DNA from: Nitrospirota bacterium | GTDB taxonomy: Bacteria > Nitrospirota > Leptospirillia > Leptospirillales > Leptospirillaceae | DNA: 64,000 bases | Assembly: GCA_021806225.1 (NCBI GenBank) | Contig: JAJZXW010000015.1 | Span: forward strand, 62,001-126,000 | Reading direction: 5' to 3' | Part shown: piece by piece, positions 8,738-17,300 of the stretch | Numbering within the stretch: the stretch's first letter is position 1 | Layout of the letters: every line of letters begins with the position of its first letter | Program-made: the position numbers and the translations under genes | Notes under the pieces: model-generated | Database searches by the model: none | Seen by the model: only the letters and a program-made list of their open reading frames with translations | What the model was told of the DNA's origin: nothing

Positions 8738-10575
8738 GACCTGTTTTTGTGCTGAAACTTGAGGATGGATATCCGGAGAAGGTCGATCGATCCCGGGGTT
8801 ATCCCCCTGAGAGATTGGGCCTCCGAAAGTCGGGAGGGCCGTTCCTTCTTGAGGCGATGATGAACTTCCCGCGAAATGCCAGGCAATTGCAGTTCGAGGA
8901 TCTCCGGGGGGATCGGAAGATCATCCATCCTGTTCCAGCGATCGTTGGAAATTTTGACATACCCGTCATATTTGACCTCCTGCTCCAGGGAGGAGAGCCA
9001 GGAAGGCGGGACATGGGAAAAATGGTCGGGAAGCGCTTCGCCGATCAGCAAAGCCAGGGAGTAGTCCGGAGAGCGAAGGAGGTCGAGGAGGGATTTCCCC
9101 TCCTTCCGGGTTGATGAAAGGGCAGCCCTGAGCTGCCGGTGAAAAGAGTCCCTTCGGGAATATTCCTCCGCTTTCTGTGGAGGGAGGAGGCCAAGAAGAA
9201 GAGCCTGGGGCGAAAGGCGATCTGCGGCATTGTCGTTCCGGATGTAAAGTCGGTTTTCAGCACGGCTGGTAAACATCCGGTAAGGCTCGTCCACGCTGTG
9301 TGTAACCAGATCGTCGACCATGACCCCCAAGTAGGAGCTCTGCCGGTCCGGAGCCCAGGATGGCCGCCCGGAGGCCAGCAAAGCGGCATTGATGCCGGCG
9401 ACAAGACCCTGGCCGGCGGCTTCCTCATAACCGGTTGTTCCATTGATCTGCCCGGCAAGAAAAAGATTTGATAGGGTTTTGGTCCGAAGGGTATGATCCA
9501 GCTGGTCCGGGAAGACGAAATCATATTCGACGGCATATCCCGGTCGCAGGATCACGGCCTGCTCGAGACCGGGAATGGAGGAGACGATCTTTTCCTGGAC
9601 ATCCAGGGGCAGGCTCGTAGAGATTCCATTGGGATAGTATTCGTCGACGTCAATCCCTTCAGGTTCGACAAAGATATGGTGGGTCGCGCGTTGGGGGAAC
9701 TTGACGATCTTGTCTTCGATGGAGGGGCAGTAGCGGGGGCCGATGCCGTGAATTTTCCCGCTGTAAAGGGGGGATCGGTCGAGGTTTTCCTCGATGACCT
9801 CCCGGGTTCTATCGGTGGTCGATGTCAGAAAGCAGGGCTTTTGCGGTCCTCCGTAAAAAAGGGTATTCGGCGGAGAAAAAAGGGAAAAGAATGGAACGGG
9901 ATTGTCGCCTGGTTGGGGGACCATGCGTTCAAAGGCGATGGATCGCCCAAGCAGGCGTGGAGGCGTCCCTGTCTTCATGCGGCCAAGGGAGAGGCCGCAT
10001 TTGTCGGAAAGAACGGAGGAGAGCCCTGTTGTTGCGCGCTCCCCCCCCCGGCCACCGGAGGTTGCATCGAGGCCCACATGTAGACGGCCGTTCAGGAATG
10101 TCCCTGTGGTAAGGACAATCGAACGGCCATGGATCCGGGAGCCATCCTGAAGAACGATATGGTCGATTTGTCCGTTGACGATTCCGAGATCGACGGTTTC
10201 CCCCTGACGCAGAAAGAGGGAGGGTTGGCTGTCGAGGAGCTTTCGGGCTTCGACGCGGTAACGAGACCTGTCGCATTGAGCGCGAATGGCTTGAACGGCG
10301 GCTCCCTTCCGGGTATTGAGCATCTTGAACTGAATTCCCGACCGGTCGGCCAATTCCCCCATGGCGCCCCCCATGGCATCGATCTCCCGAACGAGGTGGC
10401 CTTTGCCGATCCCTCCAACCGAGGGATTGCAGGACATTTGCCCGATCAGATCGAGATGCATCGTGACAAGAAGGGTACGCTGACCCATTCGTGCAGCGGC
10501 GTAGGCGGCTTCGATCCCGGCGTGCCCGCCTCCTACGACAAGAACATCAAATATTGTTGCTGTAGTCTGACCCAT
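8734..10575 (-). CDS. mnmG: tRNA U34 carboxymethylaminomethyl-modifying enzyme, FAD subunit MnmG
   Basis: Forms the heterocomplex with MnmE that installs cmnm5 on U34 of tRNAs. From ATG 10575 it has 613 residues, close to the usual about 620. The FAD-binding dinucleotide fold is VLVVGGGHAGIEAA (about 11-24). Further signatures are CNPSVGGIGKGHLVREIDA (about 48-66), GTPPRL, and GQINGTTGYEEAAGQGL. The open frame extends upstream into mnmE coding sequence but the family start is clear. mnmE ends 4 bp upstream. Confidence 0.95.
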   Translation of the reverse strand: MGQTTATIFDVLVVGGGHAGIEAAYAAARMGQRTLLVTMHLDLIGQMSCNPSVGGIGKGHLVREIDAMGGAMGELADRSGIQFKMLNTRKGAAVQAIRAQCDRSRYRVEARKLLDSQPSLFLRQGETVDLGIVNGQIDHIVLQDGSRIHGRSIVLTTGTFLNGRLHVGLDATSGGRGGERATTGLSSVLSDKCGLSLGRMKTGTPPRLLGRSIAFERMVPQPGDNPVPFFSLFSPPNTLFYGGPQKPCFLTSTTDRTREVIEENLDRSPLYSGKIHGIGPRYCPSIEDKIVKFPQRATHHIFVEPEGIDVDEYYPNGISTSLPLDVQEKIVSSIPGLEQAVILRPGYAVEYDFVFPDQLDHTLRTKTLSNLFLAGQINGTTGYEEAAGQGLVAGINAALLASGRPSWAPDRQSSYLGVMVDDLVTHSVDEPYRMFTSRAENRLYIRNDNAADRLSPQALLLGLLPPQKAEEYSRRDSFHRQLRAALSSTRKEGKSLLDLLRSPDYSLALLIGEALPDHFSHVPPSWLSSLEQEVKYDGYVKISNDRWNRMDDLPIPPEILELQLPGISREVHHRLKKERPSRLSEAQSLRGITPGSIDLLRISILKFQHKNRS

Positions 10576-10579
10576 GAGG

Positions 10580-11914
10580 TTATTTTCCCAGACAGAAAAG
10601 GTTGAAGACACGATCATAAATATCGGAGGCAGGTATGGCGCCCACCCCATCATCCAACACCCGACGCCCCTCTTCAAGAGCGGACAGGGCCAAGTCGATC
10701 CTTCCCGACTCAAGAAAGGATCGCGAACGACGAATCGACAAACGGAGGCGTCGAAGAGTCTTGATCTGTCGATCGGAGTCGAGGGAGGAGGATCCAGGAA
10801 GGGATGAGGAATAATAGGTTTCGGCCAGCCTGCTGAGACGTTCACAAAGGGAGGGAAGACCCCTTCGGGTTCGCGCCGATACGAGATGATCGTAACGGGA
10901 GGGGTCGGAGGGAGTCGTCAGGTCGACCTTGTTCCAGAGAAGGAAGAAGGGAATTCCTTTCTGAGAGGGAAGGAAGTCGGGGGGAGCCGGAAAATCCGGG
11001 CAGGCGATCCAGAGAACGCAGTCCACGCGGGATAAGGATCTCCGGGCCCTCCGGATTCCTTCCTGCTCGATTCCGTCCTCTGAGGGGCGGAGCCCTGCGG
11101 AGTCGAGAAGGACGAGATCCCCGAAGGGAAAGGAGAGGCGCCCCTCCAGAAGATCTCGGGTGGTTCCGGGAAGAGGGGAGACGATAGCCCGGTTGTCCTT
11201 GAGGATCCGGTTGAAAAGAGAGGATTTCCCCGAATTCGGATGGCCAGCGATCAAGACGGTGAAGCCGTTGAAGGGTTTCTTCGCTTTGGCGGTCCGGTTG
11301 ATGACCTCTGAGATGGATCGCTCCAATGTCTGAATGCGGTCCTGGAGAACATGGGGGGAGAGATTCGAAAGCGCCTCCTCTTCTTCTTCCGGATGGTCGA
11401 GAAGGGTGAAAAAGAGGGCAAGGAGATTGAGAAAATCGTCACGAATCCCATAAAGTGGGTGGTTCTCCGAAGAGGTGTAGTGATGGTGGGCCACCTGAAA
11501 TTCGGCATAGGAGGGGGCCAAAATCATGCGGTGGAGGGATTCGGCTTTCAGAAGGGAGATTTTTCTGTTCTGATAGGCCCGAAGGGAAAATTCCCCTGGC
11601 CTGGCAAGCCGGATCCCGAGGCCATGAAGGAGTGCGAGAAGATGCCGGATGTTGTGCGGGTTTCCATGGGCTTGGATTTCGACGAGATCTTCGCCGGTAA
11701 AGGACTGGGGGGCCTTAAAAAAAAGAAGGAGGCAATCGTCGACAGGCGATCCCCTCTCGATGGCCGTTGCCCGGTAGATGCGACGGTGTTCGAGTGTAGA
11801 GGGAAGAGAGGGAAAGAGTGGCTTGATCCGGTCGGAGAGGTTGTCTCCGGAAAGACGAAGAATACCGACCGGTTGGGAAACAAGGACAGTGACGGGAGCG
11901 ACGATTGGTTCCAT
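10580..11914 (-). CDS. mnmE: tRNA modification GTPase MnmE
   Basis: Potassium-activated GTPase partner of MnmG, 444 residues. The N-terminal formyl-THF-binding domain contains SLRAYQNRKISLLKAE. The G domain, inserted in a helical domain, has G1 GHPNSGKSS (about 221-229), G2 region PGTTRD, G3 DSAGLR, and G4 NKVD. The protein ends FCLGK, the conserved C(I/L)GK tail whose Cys is needed for activity. yidC lies 21 bp upstream on the same strand, as in many genomes. Confidence 0.95.
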   Translation of the reverse strand: MEPIVAPVTVLVSQPVGILRLSGDNLSDRIKPLFPSLPSTLEHRRIYRATAIERGSPVDDCLLLFFKAPQSFTGEDLVEIQAHGNPHNIRHLLALLHGLGIRLARPGEFSLRAYQNRKISLLKAESLHRMILAPSYAEFQVAHHHYTSSENHPLYGIRDDFLNLLALFFTLLDHPEEEEEALSNLSPHVLQDRIQTLERSISEVINRTAKAKKPFNGFTVLIAGHPNSGKSSLFNRILKDNRAIVSPLPGTTRDLLEGRLSFPFGDLVLLDSAGLRPSEDGIEQEGIRRARRSLSRVDCVLWIACPDFPAPPDFLPSQKGIPFFLLWNKVDLTTPSDPSRYDHLVSARTRRGLPSLCERLSRLAETYYSSSLPGSSSLDSDRQIKTLRRLRLSIRRSRSFLESGRIDLALSALEEGRRVLDDGVGAIPASDIYDRVFNLFCLGK

Positions 11915-11935
11915 GTGGTGTCACCGAGACCGATC

Positions 11936-13510
11936 CTAGCGCGGCTGGGAGGTCTTGAATAGGTAGCGCATGGTGAAATATTGCTGTCCGATTGTCAAAA
12001 CATTATTGACGATCCAGTAAAGGACCAGACCGGAAGGAAAATTCAGAAAGAAAAATGTCATGACGACTGGCATAAACATCATGATCCGCTTTTGCATGGG
12101 ATCTGGTGTCGATGGAGTCAGCCGGGTCTGTATGATCATGGAAATTCCCATGATGACAGGAAAAATATAATAGGGATCTTTCTGGGACAGGTCGTGAATC
12201 CAGAGAAGAAAAGGAGCTTGTCGAAGTTCGACGGTGTTGTTGAGAATGTTATAGAGGGCCACGAAAACGGGAATCTGGACGAGAACGGGAAGGCACCCCC
12301 CCAGCGGGTTGATGCGGCGTTCTTTGTATAGCTCCATCATGGCGGCGTTGAGTTGTTGGCGATCGTCCTTGAATTTGGCCTGCAGTTTTTTGATCTCGGG
12401 CTGAAGCTGCTGCATCTGGAACATGGAGCGGTAGGACAGGTAGGTAAGCGGCGAAAAAAGGAGTTTGATGAAAAGGGTCAGAATGATGATGGCAAATCCG
12501 TAATTGGCCATATGGGCATAAAGATTCGAAAGGATCAGGAAAAGAAACTTCGCGAGGAAACTTACAAGGTAGATCCTGCCAAAAAGAAACCATCCGAAGT
12601 CGACGGTATCGATAAGGCCCGGGTCGGCATTTTTAAGAAGGGTGTATCGTTTGGGGCTGCCCGTGATGGAGAAAGTCGCATCCCCCGGAGGAAGATCGAG
12701 GCGGATGAGGGAGGAGGATTTGTCCTTGATGATTTCGGTGGTGGCCGAAAGTCCGGAGAGGGAAATGAAGCCTATGAAATATTTAGTTTCATTCCCCACC
12801 CAGGATAAAAGTCCCGGGCTGAAGGATTCGGCCTGATCCTTCTTGAATTCGCTGAGTTTTCCGGCGGCGTTCCCATAAATGGGGCCCTGGAATTCGGTCC
12901 CGTAGGACTGGGCTTCGTCGGTCATTCCGAAATCCAGTCCCGGAAGAAAGACAAGAGGGAGTTTGTCCGGGTTCGAGATATGAACCGAAACGCGAAATCC
13001 CTTGGCCGGAATGGTGTAGGCAAGGGTCACAGAGTGGCCATTGTAGATATAATTTTCTTGGAGAAGGGTGTTTTTCGCAGAGACGGGAATAATATTTGAT
13101 GACGGGGCGGCCCCGTTGACGGTCTGGGATTCGAGCGTCAAGGGAATAAGTCCATTTTTGTCTCTGACGACGACTCCGCCGCCGACAAACCCGGGTTTGG
13201 ACATAAGGAGGTTGACGGGAGTTTTCCGGTCAGCCTCGAGATATCCGGGGAGGGACCAGGAGGTCATTGTTCCAGACTTTTTAGAAAAGGAAAGCTTGAG
13301 GTCCGGTGACGAAAGGACGAGAAGGTCGCTCTCGGGATCGTTCAGCATCGGGATGGAAATGAGCTTGGAGGATATGATCCCTTTTCCGGAAGGAGACGTC
13401 TGGGGTGCGGGCTTGTGGGTGGAAAAGTAATAATAGAGGAGGAAATTGAAACCCAGAACGATGGCGATCAGCGGCAGCATTCTTTTGAGCATCGAAAATT
13501 CCACTTTCAC
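11936..13510 (-). CDS. yidC: Membrane protein insertase YidC
   Basis: Inserts and folds inner-membrane proteins, alone or with Sec. About 524 residues: an N-terminal membrane anchor (LIAIVLGFNFLLYYYF), a large periplasmic beta domain (about 60-320) as in Gram-negative YidC, then the conserved 60KD-IMP/Oxa1 region with five membrane segments, including GCLPVLVQIPVFVALYNIL and FPSGLVLYWIVNNVLTIGQQ. The start may be GTG 13510 or ATG 13492 (MLKRMLPL). It follows yidD and rnpA in the standard rpmH-rnpA-yidD-yidC order. Confidence 0.95.
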   Translation of the reverse strand: MKVEFSMLKRMLPLIAIVLGFNFLLYYYFSTHKPAPQTSPSGKGIISSKLISIPMLNDPESDLLVLSSPDLKLSFSKKSGTMTSWSLPGYLEADRKTPVNLLMSKPGFVGGGVVVRDKNGLIPLTLESQTVNGAAPSSNIIPVSAKNTLLQENYIYNGHSVTLAYTIPAKGFRVSVHISNPDKLPLVFLPGLDFGMTDEAQSYGTEFQGPIYGNAAGKLSEFKKDQAESFSPGLLSWVGNETKYFIGFISLSGLSATTEIIKDKSSSLIRLDLPPGDATFSITGSPKRYTLLKNADPGLIDTVDFGWFLFGRIYLVSFLAKFLFLILSNLYAHMANYGFAIIILTLFIKLLFSPLTYLSYRSMFQMQQLQPEIKKLQAKFKDDRQQLNAAMMELYKERRINPLGGCLPVLVQIPVFVALYNILNNTVELRQAPFLLWIHDLSQKDPYYIFPVIMGISMIIQTRLTPSTPDPMQKRIMMFMPVVMTFFFLNFPSGLVLYWIVNNVLTIGQQYFTMRYLFKTSQPR

Positions 13511-13544
13511 TTTAAGGGGACCCCGTCATGGACAGGGGTCGGGG

Positions 13545-13739
13545 TCAGGGGTAATCAATCCCGCCGGGATGAAACGGGTGGCAACGAAGGATCCGGAAGA
13601 TGGATTTCAGAAAGGCCTTCGAAAAAGGATATTTTTGGAAGGCCAATCTCGAATATTCGGAACAGGACGGATGAAAACGACAGGATGGCGGGAGGAAGGG
13701 AGAAACAAACCTCTGATAAAAACGAATCACGGTTTGCAT
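13545..13739 (-). CDS. yidD: Membrane protein insertion efficiency factor YidD
   Basis: A 64-residue protein with the family hallmarks: YQRFVSP near the start, then [11 protein letters not shown] with its two cysteines, and [11 protein letters not shown]. It is an amphipathic, membrane-associated protein that helps YidC-dependent insertion. It starts 2 bp after rnpA and precedes yidC, its usual place. Confidence 0.93.
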   Translation of the reverse strand: MQTVIRFYQRFVSPFLPPSCRFHPSCSEYSRLAFQKYPFSKAFLKSIFRILRCHPFHPGGIDYP

Positions 13740-13741
13740 CG

Positions 13742-14083
13742 TCAGGCCTTCATCCTGTTAAGGGTCCTGCAGGCGTCACCCATCTGTTCCAGAAGAGTCG
13801 CGAAAGGAACGGTCCGGGATGGGGACCGTCCCATGAGAGCGTATTCTCCAGTCGGGAAGCCCGTCGTGTGGCGAAAAGATTCTCTCAGACGTCGCCTGAT
13901 TCTGTTTCTGTAGACGGCCTTGCCGAGTTTTTTCCCTACGAGAATGCTGAGCCGTTGGTCGGGGGAAAGTCGACAAAGAAGTACAAAGGAAGGACAGACG
14001 AACTTTATTCCCGGTGAGTCGATAAGAGACTGGATCTGAAACCGGGTGAGGGGAACCGCCTTCAATGGGGGAACCCTTGTCAA
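13742..14083 (-). CDS. rnpA: Ribonuclease P protein component
   Basis: Basic protein subunit of RNase P, which matures tRNA 5' ends; 113 residues. The RNR signature [17 protein letters not shown] (about 52-68) binds the RNA subunit. The likely start is a TTG at 14083 overlapping the rpmH stop codon (TTGA), suggesting coupled translation; a second TTG 18 bp downstream is possible. The gene order rpmH-rnpA-yidD-yidC is canonical. Confidence 0.92.
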   Translation of the reverse strand: MTRVPPLKAVPLTRFQIQSLIDSPGIKFVCPSFVLLCRLSPDQRLSILVGKKLGKAVYRNRIRRRLRESFRHTTGFPTGEYALMGRSPSRTVPFATLLEQMGDACRTLNRMKA

Positions 14084-14214
14084 ACTGTAAGGCGATAGCG
14101 TCCTTTGGCCCGTCTCTTTTTAAGAACTTTTTTGCCGGCTGTCGTGGCCATCCGCTTGCGGAACCCATGGGTTCTCGTACGGCGTAAGTTGCTGGGGTTG
14201 AAAGTCAGTGACAT
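14080..14214 (-). CDS. rpmH: 50S ribosomal protein L34
   Basis: A 44-residue, very basic protein. It begins [18 protein letters not shown] and continues with [20 protein letters not shown], the invariant L34 pattern (homologues begin MKRTFQPS). AGGAGAA lies upstream of the ATG at 14214. In many bacteria rpmH adjoins dnaA. Here the next gene upstream is rplI, 76 bp away. Confidence 0.96.
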   Translation of the reverse strand: MSLTFNPSNLRRTRTHGFRKRMATTAGKKVLKKRRAKGRYRLTV

Positions 14215-14290
14215 ATGTTCTCCTCAGGCTGGTAAGGGAAGAGGGGTGAAAAAACCCTCTCCGGAATATGAATCGCTGGGTGTTGTCGAC

Positions 14291-14743
14291 CTATTCGGAG
14301 ACGACCTCGATCTTCAGGGAGGCCTGAATGGCGTGTCCAAGTGAGACGGAAACAGAATATTCTCCGAGCTCGCGAATGGGAGATTCAATGTGGAGCTGTT
14401 TCTTGTCGATCGTGATGTCTTTCTTGGCGAGAAGTTCGGAAAGATGCATCGTGGTCACCGAACCGAAAAGCTTTCCGTTGTCACCGGTCTTGACGGGAAC
14501 ACTCAAGACAAGCTCGGAAAGGGTTTGGGAAAGATTCGTAAGGGTGTCGTGCTCCTTTTGAGCTTTCTTGCGAATCTGAGCCTTCCGGACCTCAAGGGCT
14601 GCCAGTTCCTCTTTGCCTGCGAGAACGCAGAGATTCTTGGGGAGAAGGAAGTTTCTGGCATAACCGGAAGAGACGGAGACCAGATCACCTGGATTCCCGA
14701 GGTTTTCGATTTTCTGTTTTAAAATGACGTCTGTCTTTCCCAT
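14291..14743 (-). CDS. rplI: 50S ribosomal protein L9
   Basis: A 150-residue protein of the large subunit. The N-terminal RNA-binding domain has the family signature GDLVSVSSGYARNFLLPKN (about 18-36), followed by the long connecting helix and a C-terminal domain ending in SLGHAIQASLKIEVV. It appears to be the first gene of the origin-type cluster on the minus strand; a promoter-like sequence lies upstream. Its usual neighbours rpsF, ssb and rpsR are not seen. Confidence 0.96.
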   Translation of the reverse strand: MGKTDVILKQKIENLGNPGDLVSVSSGYARNFLLPKNLCVLAGKEELAALEVRKAQIRKKAQKEHDTLTNLSQTLSELVLSVPVKTGDNGKLFGSVTTMHLSELLAKKDITIDKKQLHIESPIRELGEYSVSVSLGHAIQASLKIEVVSE

Positions 14744-14776
14744 GATATCTCCGCTTTTTAAGAGTTAAACCGTAAC

Positions 14777-14806
14777 AGTGTAGCAAAGGCCGACCCGAGT
14801 AATCAA
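14777..14806 (-). promoter_or_regulatory. Candidate sigma-70-type promoter for rplI
   Basis: On the minus strand TTGATT and TACACT are separated by 18 bp, each matching 4 of 6 consensus bases, with the -10 box about 34 bp before the rplI start. This is a by-eye match only. No other promoter is obvious in this gap. Confidence 0.4.
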
Positions 14807-14887
14807 TGGCTCGTCAAATTCGGGTTCGTTCCGGATTGAAGATCTGGGGAGACACAGGTTAGACTACCAGAACATGTCGAAAAAAAT

Positions 14888-16012
14888 ATGTGGTGTCTGG
14901 GGGTGCGGCTTGTGAGGACGGGATTTACAACGGGAGCCTGTGCTCAGGCGGGTGTCAGAGCCTGTCTTGACGCCCTTGTGAGCGGCATTTGGTCCGAAAA
15001 AGTCAAAATCCGCCTTCCGAATGGCCGAAATGCCGAATTTGTCCTGAATCGACACGAATCCGGAACCCGGACGGGATCTCCCTGGGCTATGGCCTCTGTC
15101 ATCAAGGACGGGGGGGATGATCCGGACTGTACCCATGGGGCGGAAATCGTGACGGAAGTGTTCCTGACCAATGACGGCCGGGTGGAATATTTTGCAGGAA
15201 CAGGAGTCGGAACCATCACGAAACCCGGCCTGGCCATCCCGGTCGGAGAACCGGCGATCAATCCCGTTCCCAGAAAGTCCATGGCGGAAGAGTTCATTGC
15301 TTCGAAGGAGAGAATCATCTCGCAAATGGCCGTGAAGAATCCGGGGGTCCAGATCACGATCTCCATCCCCGATGGAGTGGCGCGTGCCGAAAAGACGTTG
15401 AACGCGCGGCTCGGAATCGTAGGGGGGCTTTCCATTCTCGGAACGAAAGGAATCGTCGTTCCTTTCAGCACGGCGGCCTATCGGGCCAGCATCGCCCAGG
15501 CGATCGATGTGGCCAGGGCCCGGAACCTCGACACGGTCGTAATGACCACAGGGGGGCAGAGCGAAGCCTTTGCGATGCGTCTCTATCCCGAGCTCTCCCC
15601 CGAAGGCTTCATCCAGATCGGAGACTTCACTGGGTTTTCCATACGGCAGGCGGCGAAAAAGGGGATCAGACGGGTCATCATGGCGGGATTTCTCGGCAAG
15701 TTTTCGAAACTCGCAAAAGGGGTCACGCAGACCCACGCGGCCGGCTCCCAGGTGGATCTCGCCTTCCTCGTCGAACTCGCCCGGGAAACTGGATCGTCCG
15801 AAGAAACCTGCCAGGAAATACTGAAGGCCAATACGGCCCGCCATGTGGGAGAGATCCTCGAGGGGGCGGGGAACCGCACATTTTTTGAACTCCTGTGCCG
15901 GAAAATCCTGCACCACCTGTGCCGGATCGCCCCCCATCCCCCCGAGATGGAAATCCTCCTTTCCAACTTCCGGGGAGAGCTGATCGGTCGGGCGGGAACA
16001 GGCGATGATTAA
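14888..16012 (+). CDS. cbiD: Cobalt-precorrin-5B (C1)-methyltransferase CbiD
   Basis: Acts in the oxygen-independent cobalamin pathway, methylating C1 during corrin ring contraction. The 374-residue protein has the family N terminus RTGFTTGACA (about 10-19). It continues with glycine-rich blocks GTGVGTITKPGL and GGLSILGTKGIV, and TTGGQSE, all typical of CbiD. First gene of a seven-gene plus-strand run. No cobalamin riboswitch was found in the 144-bp gap before it. Confidence 0.93.
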   Translation: MWCLGVRLVRTGFTTGACAQAGVRACLDALVSGIWSEKVKIRLPNGRNAEFVLNRHESGTRTGSPWAMASVIKDGGDDPDCTHGAEIVTEVFLTNDGRVEYFAGTGVGTITKPGLAIPVGEPAINPVPRKSMAEEFIASKERIISQMAVKNPGVQITISIPDGVARAEKTLNARLGIVGGLSILGTKGIVVPFSTAAYRASIAQAIDVARARNLDTVVMTTGGQSEAFAMRLYPELSPEGFIQIGDFTGFSIRQAAKKGIRRVIMAGFLGKFSKLAKGVTQTHAAGSQVDLAFLVELARETGSSEETCQEILKANTARHVGEILEGAGNRTFFELLCRKILHHLCRIAPHPPEMEILLSNFRGELIGRAGTGDD

Positions 16013-16658
16013 AGAAAGGCTCGTCCACGTGGTCGGGGTGGAACCGGAGGGCCCCCAACCGGATTTTCCTCCCTTGGCTGGCCTTCTTTCCCGCTGCGGG
16101 ATTCTTTGCGGGGGAAGGCGGCACACCGAGGCACTCTCCGGACGCCTTCCGTCCGGCGTCCAGATCCTTCCCATCACGAACAACGTGTTGGAAATCGTTT
16201 CGACCCTGACGGAATTCATAAAAAAACCTGAAGGAAGAATCGCGGTCGTTCTGGCTTCAGGCGATCCACTTTACCATGGGATCGGGGGCCCGCTGTCCCG
16301 GGCGATCGACCATGGGTATGTCGCGTATTATCCGGCCACCACCTTGGTCCAGCGGGCGTTTTCCCTCCTGGGGGAGCCGTGGGAGGATGTGCGGGTCGGG
16401 AGCATTCACGGAAAAAAGGAAGACCCGGTTCTGTCCGCCGGGCGATGGATCTTCTACACGGGAGGCTCCAGTGGGCCGGTCTCCCTTATCGAGATGGCGG
16501 CCCGCCAGGGATTTGGGATCCAGGAGATGACCGTTCTCGAAAAGATCGGCCTCCCCGGCCAGAAGGTGACGTCCTTTCGGTCCCAGGATCTCGAAGAAGT
16601 GAGATCCCAGGAATTTCAGACCTTGAACATGGTTGTCATGACCGTTGACATTAAATAG
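16005..16658 (+). CDS. cbiE: Cobalt-precorrin-7 (C5)-methyltransferase CbiE
   Basis: A 217-residue SAM-dependent tetrapyrrole methylase. The N terminus VHVVGVEPEGP, the LASGDPLYHGIG signature (about 83-94) and the late YTGGSSGP region fit CbiE, equivalent to the N-terminal half of CobL. Its start overlaps the end of cbiD by 8 nt. CbiT, the C-terminal half of CobL, is the separate next gene, as in anaerobic-type clusters. Confidence 0.88.
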   Translation: MIKERLVHVVGVEPEGPQPDFPPLAGLLSRCGILCGGRRHTEALSGRLPSGVQILPITNNVLEIVSTLTEFIKKPEGRIAVVLASGDPLYHGIGGPLSRAIDHGYVAYYPATTLVQRAFSLLGEPWEDVRVGSIHGKKEDPVLSAGRWIFYTGGSSGPVSLIEMAARQGFGIQEMTVLEKIGLPGQKVTSFRSQDLEEVRSQEFQTLNMVVMTVDIK

Positions 16659-16676
16659 AGACAGGAACCCCTGCAT

Positions 16677-17300
16677 ATGACCGATCGGCTTTTCGGACTA
16701 CCAGAAGAGGCATTCCGATTCACAGTCCCCCGAAAGGGGCTGATCACCAAGACCGAAATCCGTGTCCTGTCCCTAGCGAAACTTGACTTGCGGCCCGGTC
16801 AGATCCTATGGGACATCGGCGCCGGGTCCGGATCCGTGGGAATCGAGGCGGCCCGACTGGTGCCGGATCTCTCCGTCTGGGCGATCGAAAAGGACGAGGC
16901 GGACTACGGTTGCCTTCTGGAGAACATCCGGACCTTCAACCTCTCCCTGCGCATGAATCCGGTTTTTGGAAAGGCGCCCGAGGCCCTTCGGGACCTTCCC
17001 AGACCCCACCGGGTCTTTGTCGGAGGCTCCGGCGGGAGGATGGCCGATCTCCTCGATGTCTGCTGGGGAGCGGACACTCCCCCCGGGATCGTGTGCAACC
17101 TTGCCACTGTCGAGAACCTGGGCGAGGTGCTTTCGTGGGCAAAAGGCCGCCGGATCGAACCGGACATTCTTCATGTCCAGGTCGGCCGGGGGCAGCCCAT
17201 CGTCGGCCTACATCGGATCGAGGCCTTGAACCCCGTCTGGATCGTTTCCCTTTTCCCGAAGGTGGGAGAAGACCATCCGGGAGAGGGGGGACGGGAGTGA
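16677..17300 (+). CDS. cbiT: Cobalt-precorrin-6B (C15)-methyltransferase, decarboxylating, CbiT
   Basis: A 207-residue class I methyltransferase. The hallmark opening is PRKGLITKTEIRVLSLAKL, followed by the SAM-binding motif LWDIGAGSGSVGIEAA (about 43-58) and a later VGGSGGRM segment typical of CbiT. It methylates C15 and removes the acetate side chain on ring C. The stop codon overlaps the GTG start of cbiG. Confidence 0.92.
   Translation: MTDRLFGLPEEAFRFTVPRKGLITKTEIRVLSLAKLDLRPGQILWDIGAGSGSVGIEAARLVPDLSVWAIEKDEADYGCLLENIRTFNLSLRMNPVFGKAPEALRDLPRPHRVFVGGSGGRMADLLDVCWGADTPPGIVCNLATVENLGEVLSWAKGRRIEPDILHVQVGRGQPIVGLHRIEALNPVWIVSLFPKVGEDHPGEGGRE

Noticed and set aside
14744-14887. Cobalamin riboswitch before cbiD
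   Set aside because: The gap is only 144 bp and lacks the GCCACTG box; only a short imperfect inverted repeat is present.
14864-16219. Long minus-strand frame of about 451 codons opposite cbiD and cbiE
   Set aside because: It is an antisense shadow in GC-rich coding sequence; cbiD and cbiE have clear family motifs and ribosome sites, and the antisense product has no recognisable domain.
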